A stretch of DNA of 64,000 bases from Saprospiraceae bacterium (GTDB lineage: Bacteria > Bacteroidota > Bacteroidia > Chitinophagales > Saprospiraceae), in assembly GCA_016717105.1 (NCBI GenBank), contig JADKGF010000018.1, positions 19,943-83,942 of the forward strand. The letters are read 5' to 3'. The translations under genes and the position numbers were made by a program. Of the stretch, positions 46,440 through 57,281 are shown piece by piece. Each line of letters begins with the position of its first letter. The first letter of the stretch is position 1. The notes below the pieces were generated by a model, which did not search any database, was not told the origin of the DNA, and saw only the letters and a program-made list of their open reading frames with translations.

Positions 46440-48673
46440 TTCAGATTATAATCTACCCCAAATGACCATGTGCGCAAGGGCTGTGGATTATAGGGTAATG
46501 ATTCGAAAATTTGGTCGGCTGATATACCTGCGTATTGAGTATTCAGTACATTGGATACGCTTACTCTGAATTGGCTATTATTACTAAGTTTGTATTTCAG
46601 GATACAGTCCATCACGTGGAAGCCAGGATTAACCCTGTTTGACCTATTGCTAAAATCAAAAATAAACCTAGAAGCTGATGTCACTGCACCCATCCATTGA
46701 TTTTGAATGATAGTGACCAATTTTGATATTTAAATTCATTTTGAAGTTTTACGATCCACTTAGGTTGGCCATATAGAGATTCTATCGTTGAGATACTTTT
46801 TTTGTTTTCGTTTGTTATAGAATCTCGATAAGTGTAAGTGAATTTTTCATTACCCAAAGTATAATTGATATTAAATTTTGCACTCCATCCTATGGGTTTG
46901 TACAAGTCCTTGAAGCTGGCTGATAATTGTGCTCCATATATCTTTTTGGAAGAAATAGAGTCATTTGACCAACGCAATAAAAACGCAGTAGTATCGTCAC
47001 TCAAAATAAAATTCACAAAACCAGAGGTCTGAAGATTGTACACACTTGCATCAATGTCAATTTTGGACGTGCTATACCTACAACCAAAGTCAAAATGCGC
47101 CGTACGTTCCGCTTGGAGCTGTTGAAAGGCTATATCCACATAATTAGGCTTTTCAATTTGCACCGCCATGGATGTAGAATTATAAAAGGAGAAGGATTCC
47201 TGAAAGCTTTGGTAAAACTACCTCTCACATTGAACTGTTGCGATAGCTCATATAATATGCCTACTCTAGGATTATAAATGACTTTATTTTCTTCAAATTT
47301 AAATCTAGTATTCTCGTCCTCTCGTTTCAAAAACTGTATTCCAAAAGTTGCATTTAATTTATCCCACTGAAGATTAGTCTCGGTAAAGCCGCTATATTCA
47401 GTATAATCAGTCGGATAGGGAATATTTTCAGTATCTGGATTGTATTTCAATGGGATAATAGGATTGCCAGATCCAGATTTACTACTGAATCCAAATGAAA
47501 TATTTGCGTAATTGGTAGCTTTATATTGGATTATCAATTCTGAATTTAACTCTGTCGAACTTGCTGACAGAGGCCGATTTCCTCCAACTAGATTCATTTC
47601 CAGATTTTTGACAATATTAGCAGAATCAGTAAATACCTGTGCTAATCCATAAAATATTCCAGCTACAGGCAAGACATAGCTAGCACTGGATGATGCCTTA
47701 GTATTGTATTCTAATCTGCTTAAGATGGCTTTTACCCTGAAGTTTTCCATATATTTTTTGGTAAATAATATTGGTACTAAGTATGTCCTCACCAAAATAA
47801 TTCAATGGGCTGGCATAGGACATGCTATACGGTAACATACCCAATGCACTATGGTCAACACGTGACATAATATCAAAATTGACATGAAAATCAAAATATT
47901 TAAGCCTTAGTCCGATCGATTGGCTTTGATGTGGCAGTTTTCCAAATTTCGGCTTACCATCTTCCGTGACATAATTTGCTAAGCTGTCTATGAGCTCCAA
48001 CTTAGGAAATGATAAATACACAGAATCAACGTTATACACTATAGGTCGCGTCTCTCGGCTCGTATTATTGGCATAAAAATCTATTTCTAGTGGATATTTA
48101 TTAGATCCTTTCCTGATTCCTACTGATAGATTCATTGACTTGTAGCCATAATTTCCCGAATTGATAGAAGCATTAATACTAAAAGGACGAGAGTGGGTTT
48201 TTGTAATAATATTTATAACACCAGCTGTCGCATCTGCGCCATATGGTGGCAGCTGGACCATAAAGTACCTCAATCCGCTCTGCTTGCTGGATTGGCAACT
48301 GTGCTCCTAGAGGCATACCACCTACTATGAATGGCTTGATAGGCACATCATTGATCAATATCTTAGCATGAACATTACCATTAAGCCCTCGCATCATGAA
48401 GGTACTACCATCGAATCCCGAACCCACTTCATGAGCCCTGATTCCAGGAAGCATCTTAAGTGCATCTGTGAGGCTAGTATAGCCATTGGCCCTTATTTCC
48501 TCACCTGATACCACAAAGATGGTAAAGGGAATTTCATTTATACTCTTTTCAAATCTGCCTCCAGAAATTACCTTCGTCGCACCTAATACTTGGTCTCTTG
48601 GCTTGATATCTTGCCATGTCATCTGATCGATACCCATGCTGAGACTATCGGGCTGGCATTTATAAAAGGGCAA
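46436..48673 (-). CDS. TonB-dependent receptor (at least four frameshifts)
   Basis: Consecutive pieces in different frames (48179-48673, 47698-48273, 47130-47795, 46681-47169, 46436-46720) make one receptor. The plug has VSGEEIRANGYTSLTDALKM, GIRAHEVGSGFDGSTFMMRG and GADATAGVINIITK; the barrel ends RTWSFGVDYNLN. At 47730-47733 (T4) and 47184-47187 (A4) a one-base run-length change restores the frame. Near 48250 a two-base change in ATAT would do so. A signal-peptide-like stretch (GIINSIVFILLVCPFINA) lies in another frame at about 48660-48720, so a further break near 48665 is likely. The cyclase start overlaps its stop by 4 bp, suggesting that receptor and cyclase act together. Confidence 0.72.
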
Positions 48674-48885
48674 ACCAACAATATGAATACTATTGAATTG
48701 ATAATACCAATATTTATATTTTTAAAACCAAGTTCAAATAATGATTTTACAAATAATTATAATAAGGAAAACAATAACATAAGTAATAAGGCCCTTTTAA
48801 ATCCTTGGCAAAGATATTAATTTTGAATCTATATTTAAGTAATACTTTGGGCTTGGATTTATCATGCAAAAATTCTAAATGGCAC

Positions 48886-51800
48886 TTATTTTATTTCCAC
48901 TACCCCATTTGCTTCAAAACTTGAACCCAAGGCATGCTTTATTATGGATGTAGGATCACCACTCATGACACTATTGGTAAGTTCAAAATGTCCTTTATTC
49001 AGTATGATAGGTTTTGATGTGGAGTTATTTAGTTGCCGAAATTCGATATTTTCGCCATACAATTGTTTGGTTTCTTCTACAATAACCATTGCTTCTGCAT
49101 TGTTGTACCCTGGATCTGAGAGATTGCCACGAATCACTACTTTGGAACCATATGCATCTACCAATGTGATATTTTTTTGTATTTTCAAAGGAGATAAAAG
49201 CGTGATTGTGTCCACATTAGCGGCAAAGGTTATCGTTTCGCCATTTTGGGCGCAATTCAAAATAGCGCGCAAGGTATTGGCACCTGCATCGGCAGAATTG
49301 GTCACTTCCAAGCTATAACTCTCATCTATCAACCCGTTACAATTATCATCAATGCCGTTACAAATTTCAGTTGGATTACCATTTACTTTCCCATTTAAAG
49401 TGATATACAATTGTCCGGCTGATGTCAATACATTTCCATCTCCAAACGTAACAAATGGTGGCTGTGCATAAGCATTGTAATAGTCTGCATTATCCACATC
49501 AGTCCAATTCGCCGAATCACTATTGGTTGTTCTTTTGCGCAAACCATAACCATCTTGGTAACAGCCGCCAAAAATATTGCCACTATCATATAATTTGATA
49601 CTATCAGGGATGGAAAAAGTAGGATTGCTTCCATAATTATTGAGTATCCAATATTTGTTGGACTGAAATCCACTACTCGGCACTATATTGGGCAATTGAT
49701 TGATTCTAGTCACTACAACTTCACCGTTTGGATATGTTCCTGTGGCATGTAAATACAATCTCATTCCTGCGTTACTGAAGTCTTTAAGTCCACCTGAACT
49801 TATTGTTATACGTTGTGATGTTCCACCACCTACAGGAGCACCAGATATTTCTTTGGTAGCACCAGAAGTTAGTAAAATGTGGTGCGTCCCTATCTTATCA
49901 TAATCATGGGTATCAGTGCTATTAAATTGATAATAAGCAATGAGAGACGAATCATTTTCAGGATATTTAGTCAGATGCCTGATATCTCGCAATTCACCTG
50001 TGCTCAATGGACGATCATAGATTGCAACTTCGTCTATCAAGGCATTCATATTTCGACTTGCCCAATTGCGATAACTACCAATCCTAAAGGCTGGAATATC
50101 CGTTGGCGTCAGGGTAAAATTATGCGTTGCCTGTTGTTCATTACAATATAGGGTAACTCCAGTTGGTTTTACTACCATAGCTACAAAACTCCATTGGTCA
50201 GAAGGAACAATAATATTGCTATCCCAATACCAAGCTCCGGCAGGCCAATGATAACCAAGTGTATTATTTCCTTCCCGTAAATTAAAACCCGCAGCATTTG
50301 TACCATCACCCATAAAAATTGCTGAATAATCAGGTTGTATCCCCGAAGGTTTTATCCAAGCTGTGACAGTTAGTGAGTCAACATCTTCCAGATTGAAATC
50401 AGGGACATAGCCGTGTTTGTCACTACCAGTTGCAAATATAGCTTTACCTGGTATCGTATCTACCGAACACTTATTTTCGATTGTAATCATTGCCGGGATT
50501 GTCTTGGAGCTACTTTGGTTTAAACCATTTGTAATAGTAAGAGTAACATCATATGCCCCTTCTGATGGGTATAAAACCTTTGGATTGCGTGATAATGAAT
50601 CACTAATATAGGAAGCGCCAGGAAAACTCCAATGCCAACTCGCACCGTCATGATTCAGGACAGAATAATCATCAAAATAAACAGTATCTCGTAGGCAGGA
50701 AATAAATTTTGCACTTACAGTTGGCATTGCCTCTGGAAGTGATGTTTCAAATAATGGTGATTCCCAAACACCAAATCCCCAACAACCGTTTCTGATTTTA
50801 TTATCTCGATAGAAAGGTTTCAACCTATTTGTCTCCGTACTTACCGGCAATGCTGTGCTAAACGGTTGCCAGTCGGTGTGGCTATTATTTCTATAAAAAA
50901 CACCTGCATTCGTACCGAGATAGATACCACCATCTGTACCATATTGTGCCATTATATTGGTTATGGTTATTCCATTCAGTAGGCTTGAAGTCATATTGAC
51001 CCAGGAAGTGCCACCATTAGTTGTCTTATAAATCTTTTTTCCATTGCTACCATAGCTAACTGCGACCCAGACAATATTGGGATCAGATGAACTTACCGCC
51101 ATTTTAACGCGGTCATTATTATTTGGCAGTGGCAGTGCAGTCATGGGAGACCAACTTATACCAGCATCAGTAGATTTCCACAAGGCATCATCCGTGCCAT
51201 TCCATTGCGAACAATACATAATATTAGGATTCGATCTGGCTATCTGAACTTCAAAAACTTCATTTGCTGCTGTTCCAGGAAACGTGTATAAAACAGAGAA
51301 TGTCGTACCACCATCCGTACTTTTCATGATGGTATTTTCTTTACCAATAAAAATCGTATTGTAATAATTTGGGTGGAAAGTCATATCACTATTTGCAAAG
51401 TAGGCATAACTTTCATTTGGCCATGCACCAACTGAAAAATAATCTACCCCATTTCCAAATCCAGATTTAATCTTATGACCACCAATATCAGAGTGCATAA
51501 CTTTATTGCTTGGTCCAGGATTGACATATCCTGTAGGTGCTTCAGCTCCACCCATGCGATAAAACTTTCCAGCGGGAAATGACTCATGCCACGCCATGTT
51601 ACCATTATGATATCTACCTCCTACTAGGATATCAGTGTTCCACCCGCTTCCAAATCCCCACATATCAGCACCAGAAATACCATTCATCCTCGCTTCTATT
51701 GTTTGGCCAAAATCGGGTGAATAATTTAAACCACCATCTGATGCAATCCACAAATCACTACCTGATGCAGCACACCATTGGATATCCGGATGTGACCATC

Positions 51801-53115
51801 CCAATCCTCCGACATAGCCACCTAATCCATTCCAAGTAGCGCCTCCGTCTATGCTTTTAAACCAGGATGTACCTCCAGCTATCAATTCGTTTGAATTTGA
51901 TGGATTGACAACTATAGCCATGTCATAAAATCCTTGATTAAAACCATCGGTACCGTTGTGTGCCATCAAATTTGTATGTGTAGGTATGGTATAAGCTCCA
52001 CCTATGAGATTTAGTCCGTTTGCATTGTTCCAAGATACTCCGCCATCTACACTTACAAAAACACCAATATAACCATTTAGCGCGCCTCCACTGCCACACA
52101 GGTAAGCATATATTTTGTTTATACTTGAAGGGCAAGTTGCTATAATTGCACCACTTACTGCTTCGTTTGTGGCTGTATTAGGCTGCCACCAACCAGTAGT
52201 TTGCACTGTCCAAGTGGCGCCTGAATCTGTAGAACTCATAAACTCAGAGTTGTCCGTACCAGATTTCCTAATTATAAAGAAACTCGTACCTGAAGACTCC
52301 TTCCTTTTTACAGTCCAAACCTTATTGGTAAATAGTTTTGTCCAAGTACTCCCACTATTTGTAGATCTCAAAAGACCTTGATTGGATGCTACTATAACAA
52401 TATTGGGATTGGAAGACGAAATAGCAATTTCATTTGCCCAAAAGTCAGTTTCTGTGTATATGGTTGTCCAATTTGTACCACCATCGATGGACTTTAAAAG
52501 CTTCCCACCTGTACCTGCATAGACTATATCTGGATTAGTAGGATGTACTTTCACAGCACCAAAAGCACTATGTAAAATATCTTTTGTCTTGAGAGACCAG
52601 TTAAGCCCTTTGTCTGTTGTTTTCCACAATCCGCCGCTTTCACCACCTGCATATAGAATATTGGCATTGGATGGCGCAATATCCAAACTGTAAATATTTG
52701 TTTGCCAAGTCACTTTGGTTGTTCCGTCTGTGTGCCAAGTTTCATTGGGCCCAGCAAAGGTCCAGTTTGCTGTCCTATTACCACTTTTTCTATTTTCTAG
52801 AATGTTTCTTTCTCGAGTTGCCAAAGTTTTTGGATCTGGTATTGAAATCCTTCCTTTTCCATCCATGAAAGGTCTAGCCCATCTCATGAATCGCTTGTAA
52901 AATTGTGTATATGTGTTTTTTACAAATGGGTGTGATTTATAGTAAGCTGTATAAGATTCCTTTATATCAAAAACATTTGGATTTTCTTGATTCATTAAAT
53001 GTACCCATTCTGGAGCATCGTCATTTATCTGTATCATAGATGGCCTTGGCTGACCGAAAACATTAAAAACATGAAAAACTATAATTATTAAAACTGCTAC
53101 TTGCTTCAGATTCAC
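48886..53115 (-). CDS. Giant secreted BNR-propeller/PKD/LamG protein
   Basis: The 1409-residue protein has a signal peptide (about 1-21) and many BNR/sortilin-type repeats (about 110-790, such as GGLWKTTDKGLNWS, GTGGKLLKSIDGGTNWT and TVQTTGWWQ). A PKD domain follows (about 795-880, ASWHWSFPGASYISD), then a LamG/concanavalin-like domain (about 890-1075, VTAWIKPSGIQPD, LIDEVAIYDRPLSTGE), a MopE-type motif ICNGIDDNCNGLIDE (about 1248-1262) and a pectin-lyase-like C-terminus (NSADAGANTLRAIL). Such proteins are adhesins or exoenzymes. I see no T9SS sorting domain at its C-terminus (EANGVVEIK), unlike the other secreted proteins here. Confidence 0.82.
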   Translation of the reverse strand: MNLKQVAVLIIIVFHVFNVFGQPRPSMIQINDDAPEWVHLMNQENPNVFDIKESYTAYYKSHPFVKNTYTQFYKRFMRWARPFMDGKGRISIPDPKTLATRERNILENRKSGNRTANWTFAGPNETWHTDGTTKVTWQTNIYSLDIAPSNANILYAGGESGGLWKTTDKGLNWSLKTKDILHSAFGAVKVHPTNPDIVYAGTGGKLLKSIDGGTNWTTIYTETDFWANEIAISSSNPNIVIVASNQGLLRSTNSGSTWTKLFTNKVWTVKRKESSGTSFFIIRKSGTDNSEFMSSTDSGATWTVQTTGWWQPNTATNEAVSGAIIATCPSSINKIYAYLCGSGGALNGYIGVFVSVDGGVSWNNANGLNLIGGAYTIPTHTNLMAHNGTDGFNQGFYDMAIVVNPSNSNELIAGGTSWFKSIDGGATWNGLGGYVGGLGWSHPDIQWCAASGSDLWIASDGGLNYSPDFGQTIEARMNGISGADMWGFGSGWNTDILVGGRYHNGNMAWHESFPAGKFYRMGGAEAPTGYVNPGPSNKVMHSDIGGHKIKSGFGNGVDYFSVGAWPNESYAYFANSDMTFHPNYYNTIFIGKENTIMKSTDGGTTFSVLYTFPGTAANEVFEVQIARSNPNIMYCSQWNGTDDALWKSTDAGISWSPMTALPLPNNNDRVKMAVSSSDPNIVWVAVSYGSNGKKIYKTTNGGTSWVNMTSSLLNGITITNIMAQYGTDGGIYLGTNAGVFYRNNSHTDWQPFSTALPVSTETNRLKPFYRDNKIRNGCWGFGVWESPLFETSLPEAMPTVSAKFISCLRDTVYFDDYSVLNHDGASWHWSFPGASYISDSLSRNPKVLYPSEGAYDVTLTITNGLNQSSSKTIPAMITIENKCSVDTIPGKAIFATGSDKHGYVPDFNLEDVDSLTVTAWIKPSGIQPDYSAIFMGDGTNAAGFNLREGNNTLGYHWPAGAWYWDSNIIVPSDQWSFVAMVVKPTGVTLYCNEQQATHNFTLTPTDIPAFRIGSYRNWASRNMNALIDEVAIYDRPLSTGELRDIRHLTKYPENDSSLIAYYQFNSTDTHDYDKIGTHHILLTSGATKEISGAPVGGGTSQRITISSGGLKDFSNAGMRLYLHATGTYPNGEVVVTRINQLPNIVPSSGFQSNKYWILNNYGSNPTFSIPDSIKLYDSGNIFGGCYQDGYGLRKRTTNSDSANWTDVDNADYYNAYAQPPFVTFGDGNVLTSAGQLYITLNGKVNGNPTEICNGIDDNCNGLIDESYSLEVTNSADAGANTLRAILNCAQNGETITFAANVDTITLLSPLKIQKNITLVDAYGSKVVIRGNLSDPGYNNAEAMVIVEETKQLYGENIEFRQLNNSTSKPIILNKGHFELTNSVMSGDPTSIIKHALGSSFEANGVVEIK

Positions 53116-53285
53116 TATAAGATGTTTGGTGTCAATAATATGTACTAAGAAAAGGAATTTTTTAAAAAAAATATTTTACCTATAACAAAATTTTAAAGAA
53201 AAATTCGATGGCAAAGTTAAGAATATTAAACATAACAAATAAAAATTCAAAATAAAATTGCGCCTTACAAAACAAAACTGGAACA

Positions 53286-55255
53286 TCACTTTATTTTATT
53301 GCTCAGCTTAAACAAATTATAAATCAATATTCTAGCGTCCAACAAAAAACTATAATTTGAAGCGTAGAAAATATTTGCTCTTCTGAAATGACCATCCTGG
53401 TAGCTCAGTTTTTTTTCGGATTGCGGATAAGAGATAACAGCTTGTTTTATAGTTGGTAAAAAATTAAAATCCTGCTTTTCGCCTCCGTAACCTATCCATG
53501 TGGCTTTTCCTAATAAAACTAGGATTGTATTCAATAAAAATCGATGATCAAAAGCATTGAGTACCCATAATATAGGTGAAATAGGAAATAGGCATAAAGA
53601 TGAGACAATATCAAAGATACGTTTGTATCGTAATGAGGTTGAAGATGAAAGAATATAATTTTCATCCAATGAATATAATTCTCCAGGGTGATTTTTGCTG
53701 TGGCTACCTATGATGCTTAAAGAATCATCACCACCGATTTTGAATGATACTTTGGACTCAAGTTTTGACATAGAGTTGATAATTTCTTTCATGGTAGTGT
53801 CTTCTGAACTGTAAATAACTTCATTTACTTTGAGATTCTTCACCACATCAGGTAATAAGGCTATGGTATTTGTATAAAATGTATCATTGGTCTGTGTGCC
53901 AGGAAAGATGTAATGTATTTGATCAGTATGTAGGCCTGATTTTTTTACTATTTCAGATAATTTAAGTGCGTTTTCTTTGGATGCCACAATAGCTGTCACG
54001 ATATCTGTTGATAATTGTTTGCCGCTCTTGGAAATGATCTTAGCTATCAGACTACTGAAGGTTGCAATTATTGCACTAGATATTGTTCCCATAAGAATAA
54101 TAGCTCTACTCGACCTCAAGTTTTCAGGTAATAATGCATAAACGAGTAAAATAAAAATAGTCCCAGAACCAATTGCAAAGATTGTGTTCCAAATTTTAAC
54201 GGTTTTGTCATATTGGCCACCGAGCCACAAAAAAAACACCCAAACCAAAGAGTACGCACTCAATACGTAGGAAATTTCAGAATTTTCATAATAATCAGCT
54301 TGATGAAAATGATGCGTCGCCCAGAAATCTTTGATAGTAGATAAAGCAAGCCATATCAACACAAAATCCAAGACTGGTCGCCATATCCGACTGATAAATC
54401 TGCTTAGTCCACTCATCATAGCCCGCAAACTAATTGCAACGCCTATCACTCTAGCAAAAACTGCGGCGTTTCCTTGCCCATAATGTTTGTTTACATAAAT
54501 GTGCATCGCGCCATAGAATGTACGAACGTAATTTAAGCTACTTTTTTTCGTGCTTTCACCTTTGTAATGGATAATACTGGATTCTGGATAGTACCAGATT
54601 TTATAACCTGCATTTAATATCCTATATGACAAATCTATGTCTTCACCATACATAAAGAAATCTTCGTCGAGCAGACCAGTTTTTTCTAAGGTATCATTGC
54701 GCATAAACATAAATGCACCACAAAGCACTTCTACTTCATTTGTTTCACTTTCTGAAAGATAGCCTAAATTATACCCACAAAAAGCTTCGATGAAGGAAAT
54801 AAGTCGGACAGAAAGGTGAGTTTACAAAATGAATTCCACAAATCGGGAATTTTTCTTTTGGATTCAGGTAAAAACTTGCCACTGCCATCGATCATCCGCA
54901 CGCCAACTGCTCCTGCATCCGTATGTTCTTCCATAAACGCAAAACACTTTTGCAAGGTGTCTTCTTCAAGGACGGTATCTGGATTAAGGAGCAAGACATA
55001 TTTGGCATTCATCTCTCTGATAGCCTGATTGTTTGCTGCCGAAAAACCTACATTTTTTTCATTGGCTATTAGGTGTACTTCTGGAAAATTCTGAGAAATA
55101 AGCGCTTGAGATCCATCAACAGATGCATTATCCACCACCCAAACATCTATTTTCAAATTATTGGTATGCGAATGTCTGACTGACTGAAGACATTGGATCA
55201 AAAAATGCCTTACATTATAATTGACGATGACGATTCCTATGTCATGTGTAAACAT
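53286..55255 (-). CDS. GT2 glycosyltransferase fused to a membrane and sugar-transferase-like domain (one-base frameshift)
   Basis: The first frame (55255 to about 54764) is a GT-A catalytic domain: IGIVIVNYNVRHFLIQCL, VDNASVDGS and the DxD-like NPDTVL. The second continues with LCGAFMFMRNDTL and EDFFMYGEDIDLSYRI, the rest of a rhamnosyl/GT2 domain. They join at the A5 run 54779-54783 (one more A), giving about 656 residues. After about residue 275 come several membrane helices, a cytoplasmic region with Rossmann-like VTAIVASKENALKL, and RYKRIFDIVSSLCLFPISPI, resembling the membrane part of polyprenyl glycosylphosphotransferases. It probably builds surface polysaccharide. Confidence 0.8.
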
Positions 55256-55257
55256 GA

Positions 55258-55869
55258 TCAGTATTCTATTTGGTACGGAACGCGCGAAACTATAGATCTA
55301 CCCAAGGTGAGTTCGTCAGCGTATTCTAGATCTCCACCAAATGACACACCTCTGGCAATAATGCTGACTTTTATGTTAAGATTTTTTAGCAATTTGGTAA
55401 TGTAATAAATCGTGGTTTCTCCTTCGATTGTCGGGCTGATAGCCATAATAATCTCTTCGGTATTTTCTTCTTTGATACGTTGCAATAACAAGTCAATACT
55501 CAAATCCTGAGGACCGATGCCATCTAGTGGTGAAATCACGCCACCTAAAACGTGATATTTGCCTTTAAACTGATTGGTATCTTCTATAGCCATGACATCT
55601 CGCGCAGATTCTACGATGCAAAGGATACTGTTTTGTCTTGCTGGTGCTTTGCAAATTTCACACAAGTCAAAATCTGAAATATTACCACACTTTTTGCATT
55701 TGCATATGTCTTTTGCCAATTTTGCAAGTGCAAACGAAATCCGGTTTGCCTTATCTGAATTGTCTTGCGCCAAGTGGAGTGCCAACCTCAAAGCGGATTT
55801 TTTACCTATACCTGGTAACGAAGAAAGTGCATTAACGGACTCTTCTAATATTTTGGATGAAAAATTCAT
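55258..55869 (-). CDS. recR: Recombination protein RecR
   Basis: At 203 residues it has the usual RecR length. It shows the helix-hairpin-helix start (LSSLPGIGKKSALRLALHL), a C4 zinc finger (CKCKKCGN...CEIC) and a Toprim domain (ILCIVESARDVMAIE, VLGGVISPLDGIGP, AISPTIEGETTIYYI), ending LTLGRSIVSRVPYQIEY. RecR loads RecA together with RecO in gap repair. It stops 2 bp before the downstream glycosyltransferase start. Confidence 0.95.
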   Translation of the reverse strand: MNFSSKILEESVNALSSLPGIGKKSALRLALHLAQDNSDKANRISFALAKLAKDICKCKKCGNISDFDLCEICKAPARQNSILCIVESARDVMAIEDTNQFKGKYHVLGGVISPLDGIGPQDLSIDLLLQRIKEENTEEIIMAISPTIEGETTIYYITKLLKNLNIKVSIIARGVSFGGDLEYADELTLGRSIVSRVPYQIEY

Positions 55870-55978
55870 GGAGCAAAAATAATATATTAAAAAACATTGT
55901 CATACTTTATATATTTTATTTTTCAATATTATCGTAACAAAAAATGTATCTTTGCGGCTCATTTTTAAAAGTAATTTC

Positions 55979-56826
55979 ATGGCAAGCTTGCTTAAAAAAG
56001 AAATTTCCGACGTTCAGAATGCTGGCGATGATGGCAAAGAGATGGGATTTCTTGATCACCTCGAAGAACTTAGGTGGCATGTGATCAGAGCTGGGCTAGC
56101 AGTTATATTTTTTGCTACAATTGCATTAATGTTCCAAAATGAAGTATTCGAATACATCATTTATGCGCCTAAGAAGCCAGATTTTATTACTTATAAACTT
56201 TTTTGTGCAATTTCTGAAGCCACATGTTTTAGTCCACCAGAATTACCATTGATTACCAGAGAACTAGGTGAGCAGTTTTTTATGGGTATTACGGTATCTT
56301 TATATCTGGAGTTATCGCTTCGTTTCCTTATATATTTTATGAGTTTTGGAAATTTATAAAACCAGGCCTGTATCAGACTGAAGTAAAAATTGCCAACAGA
56401 CTTATCGGTGCGACATCTTTTCTTTTTATATTAGGAGTGAGTTTTGGTTATTATATAATTGCCCCATTTGCGATATCCTTTTTGGGAAGTTACTCTGTAG
56501 GTACTGAAGCCGTAAATAGTCCTACCCTTTCGTCATATGTAAGTTATCTTACCATGTTTACAATTCCTATTGGTTTGGCGTTTGAGCTGCCTATAGTGGT
56601 TTATTTCCTTGCAAGGATAGGAATCATAGGTCCTGACATTATGAAGAAGTACCGGAGAGAGGCATTTTTAATAATATTTATTATTGCGGCTATTATCACG
56701 CCACCTGATGCACTTACCCAAATTATGGTAGGAATCCCTATGTACATTTTGTACGAGATATCGATAACTGTAGCTTCCAGAGTCGTAAAAAGTAATGCAC
56801 TAAAGCCAGATCAACTTCCATCCTAA
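55979..56826 (+). CDS. tatC: Sec-independent translocase TatC (one-base frameshift)
   Basis: ATG 55979 (MASLLKKEISD) is followed by MGFLDHLEELRWHVIRAG, the defining TatC N-terminus. The frame breaks at the T3 run 56299-56301; one more T gives TVSFISGVIASFPYIFYEFWKFIKPGLYQTE, then FGYYIIAPFAISFL, SLPIxxxFELP-like GLAFELPIVVYF and DALTQIMVGIPMYILYEI. The restored protein has 282 residues and six membrane helices. TatC recognises twin-arginine signals. The next gene starts in the stop codon (TAATG). Confidence 0.9.
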
Positions 56827-57281
56827 TGCAAAGAGTATCATCCAATTTTACCGTTTTTTTCAAACTATTCATTCCTACGGTGTGGATAGTATTTTTTACG
56901 ATTTTCACTATTTCAATATTTACCATAGATGATCAATCTCTACCGTTTTTGACATCTCCTGTATTTAAGTATCCATTTCTTGCAGGATATCTTATATTTT
57001 TCGCTCTAATTTACTTTACCATCATTCAGCTCAAGCGTGTGGAATTGGGGCCAGACTATTATTATGTATCAAATTATTTGAAAACCTATAAACTGGTCTA
57101 TGAAGACATCGCATCAGTAAATATTTTTTCGTTGGGAAGATTAATGATAGTATCATTTAGACTTAAAGCATCTGGGAGTTTCGGTAACAAAATAGTCTTT
57201 TTGGCAAGTAACCAATTATATGAGATGTTTATGGCATCGCACCCAACGGTAGCTTCACACTTAAAAGATATCACTGAATGA
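56826..57281 (+). CDS. Small membrane protein between tatC and the ABC exporter
   Basis: The 151-residue protein has two membrane helices (about 12-34 and 46-68) and a cytoplasmic C-terminal domain (about 75-150, GPDYYYVSNYLKTYKLVYEDIASV) that resembles a small PH-like fold. The start overlaps tatC by 1 bp and the stop overlaps the ABC gene start by 4 bp (ATGA), so the three genes are tightly coupled. Role unknown. Confidence 0.7.
   Translation: MQRVSSNFTVFFKLFIPTVWIVFFTIFTISIFTIDDQSLPFLTSPVFKYPFLAGYLIFFALIYFTIIQLKRVELGPDYYYVSNYLKTYKLVYEDIASVNIFSLGRLMIVSFRLKASGSFGNKIVFLASNQLYEMFMASHPTVASHLKDITE

Noticed and set aside
48590..48820. Plus-strand ORF opposite the TonB receptor start
   Set aside because: It is antisense to the plug domain, and its Asn/Lys-rich end is unlike a real protein.
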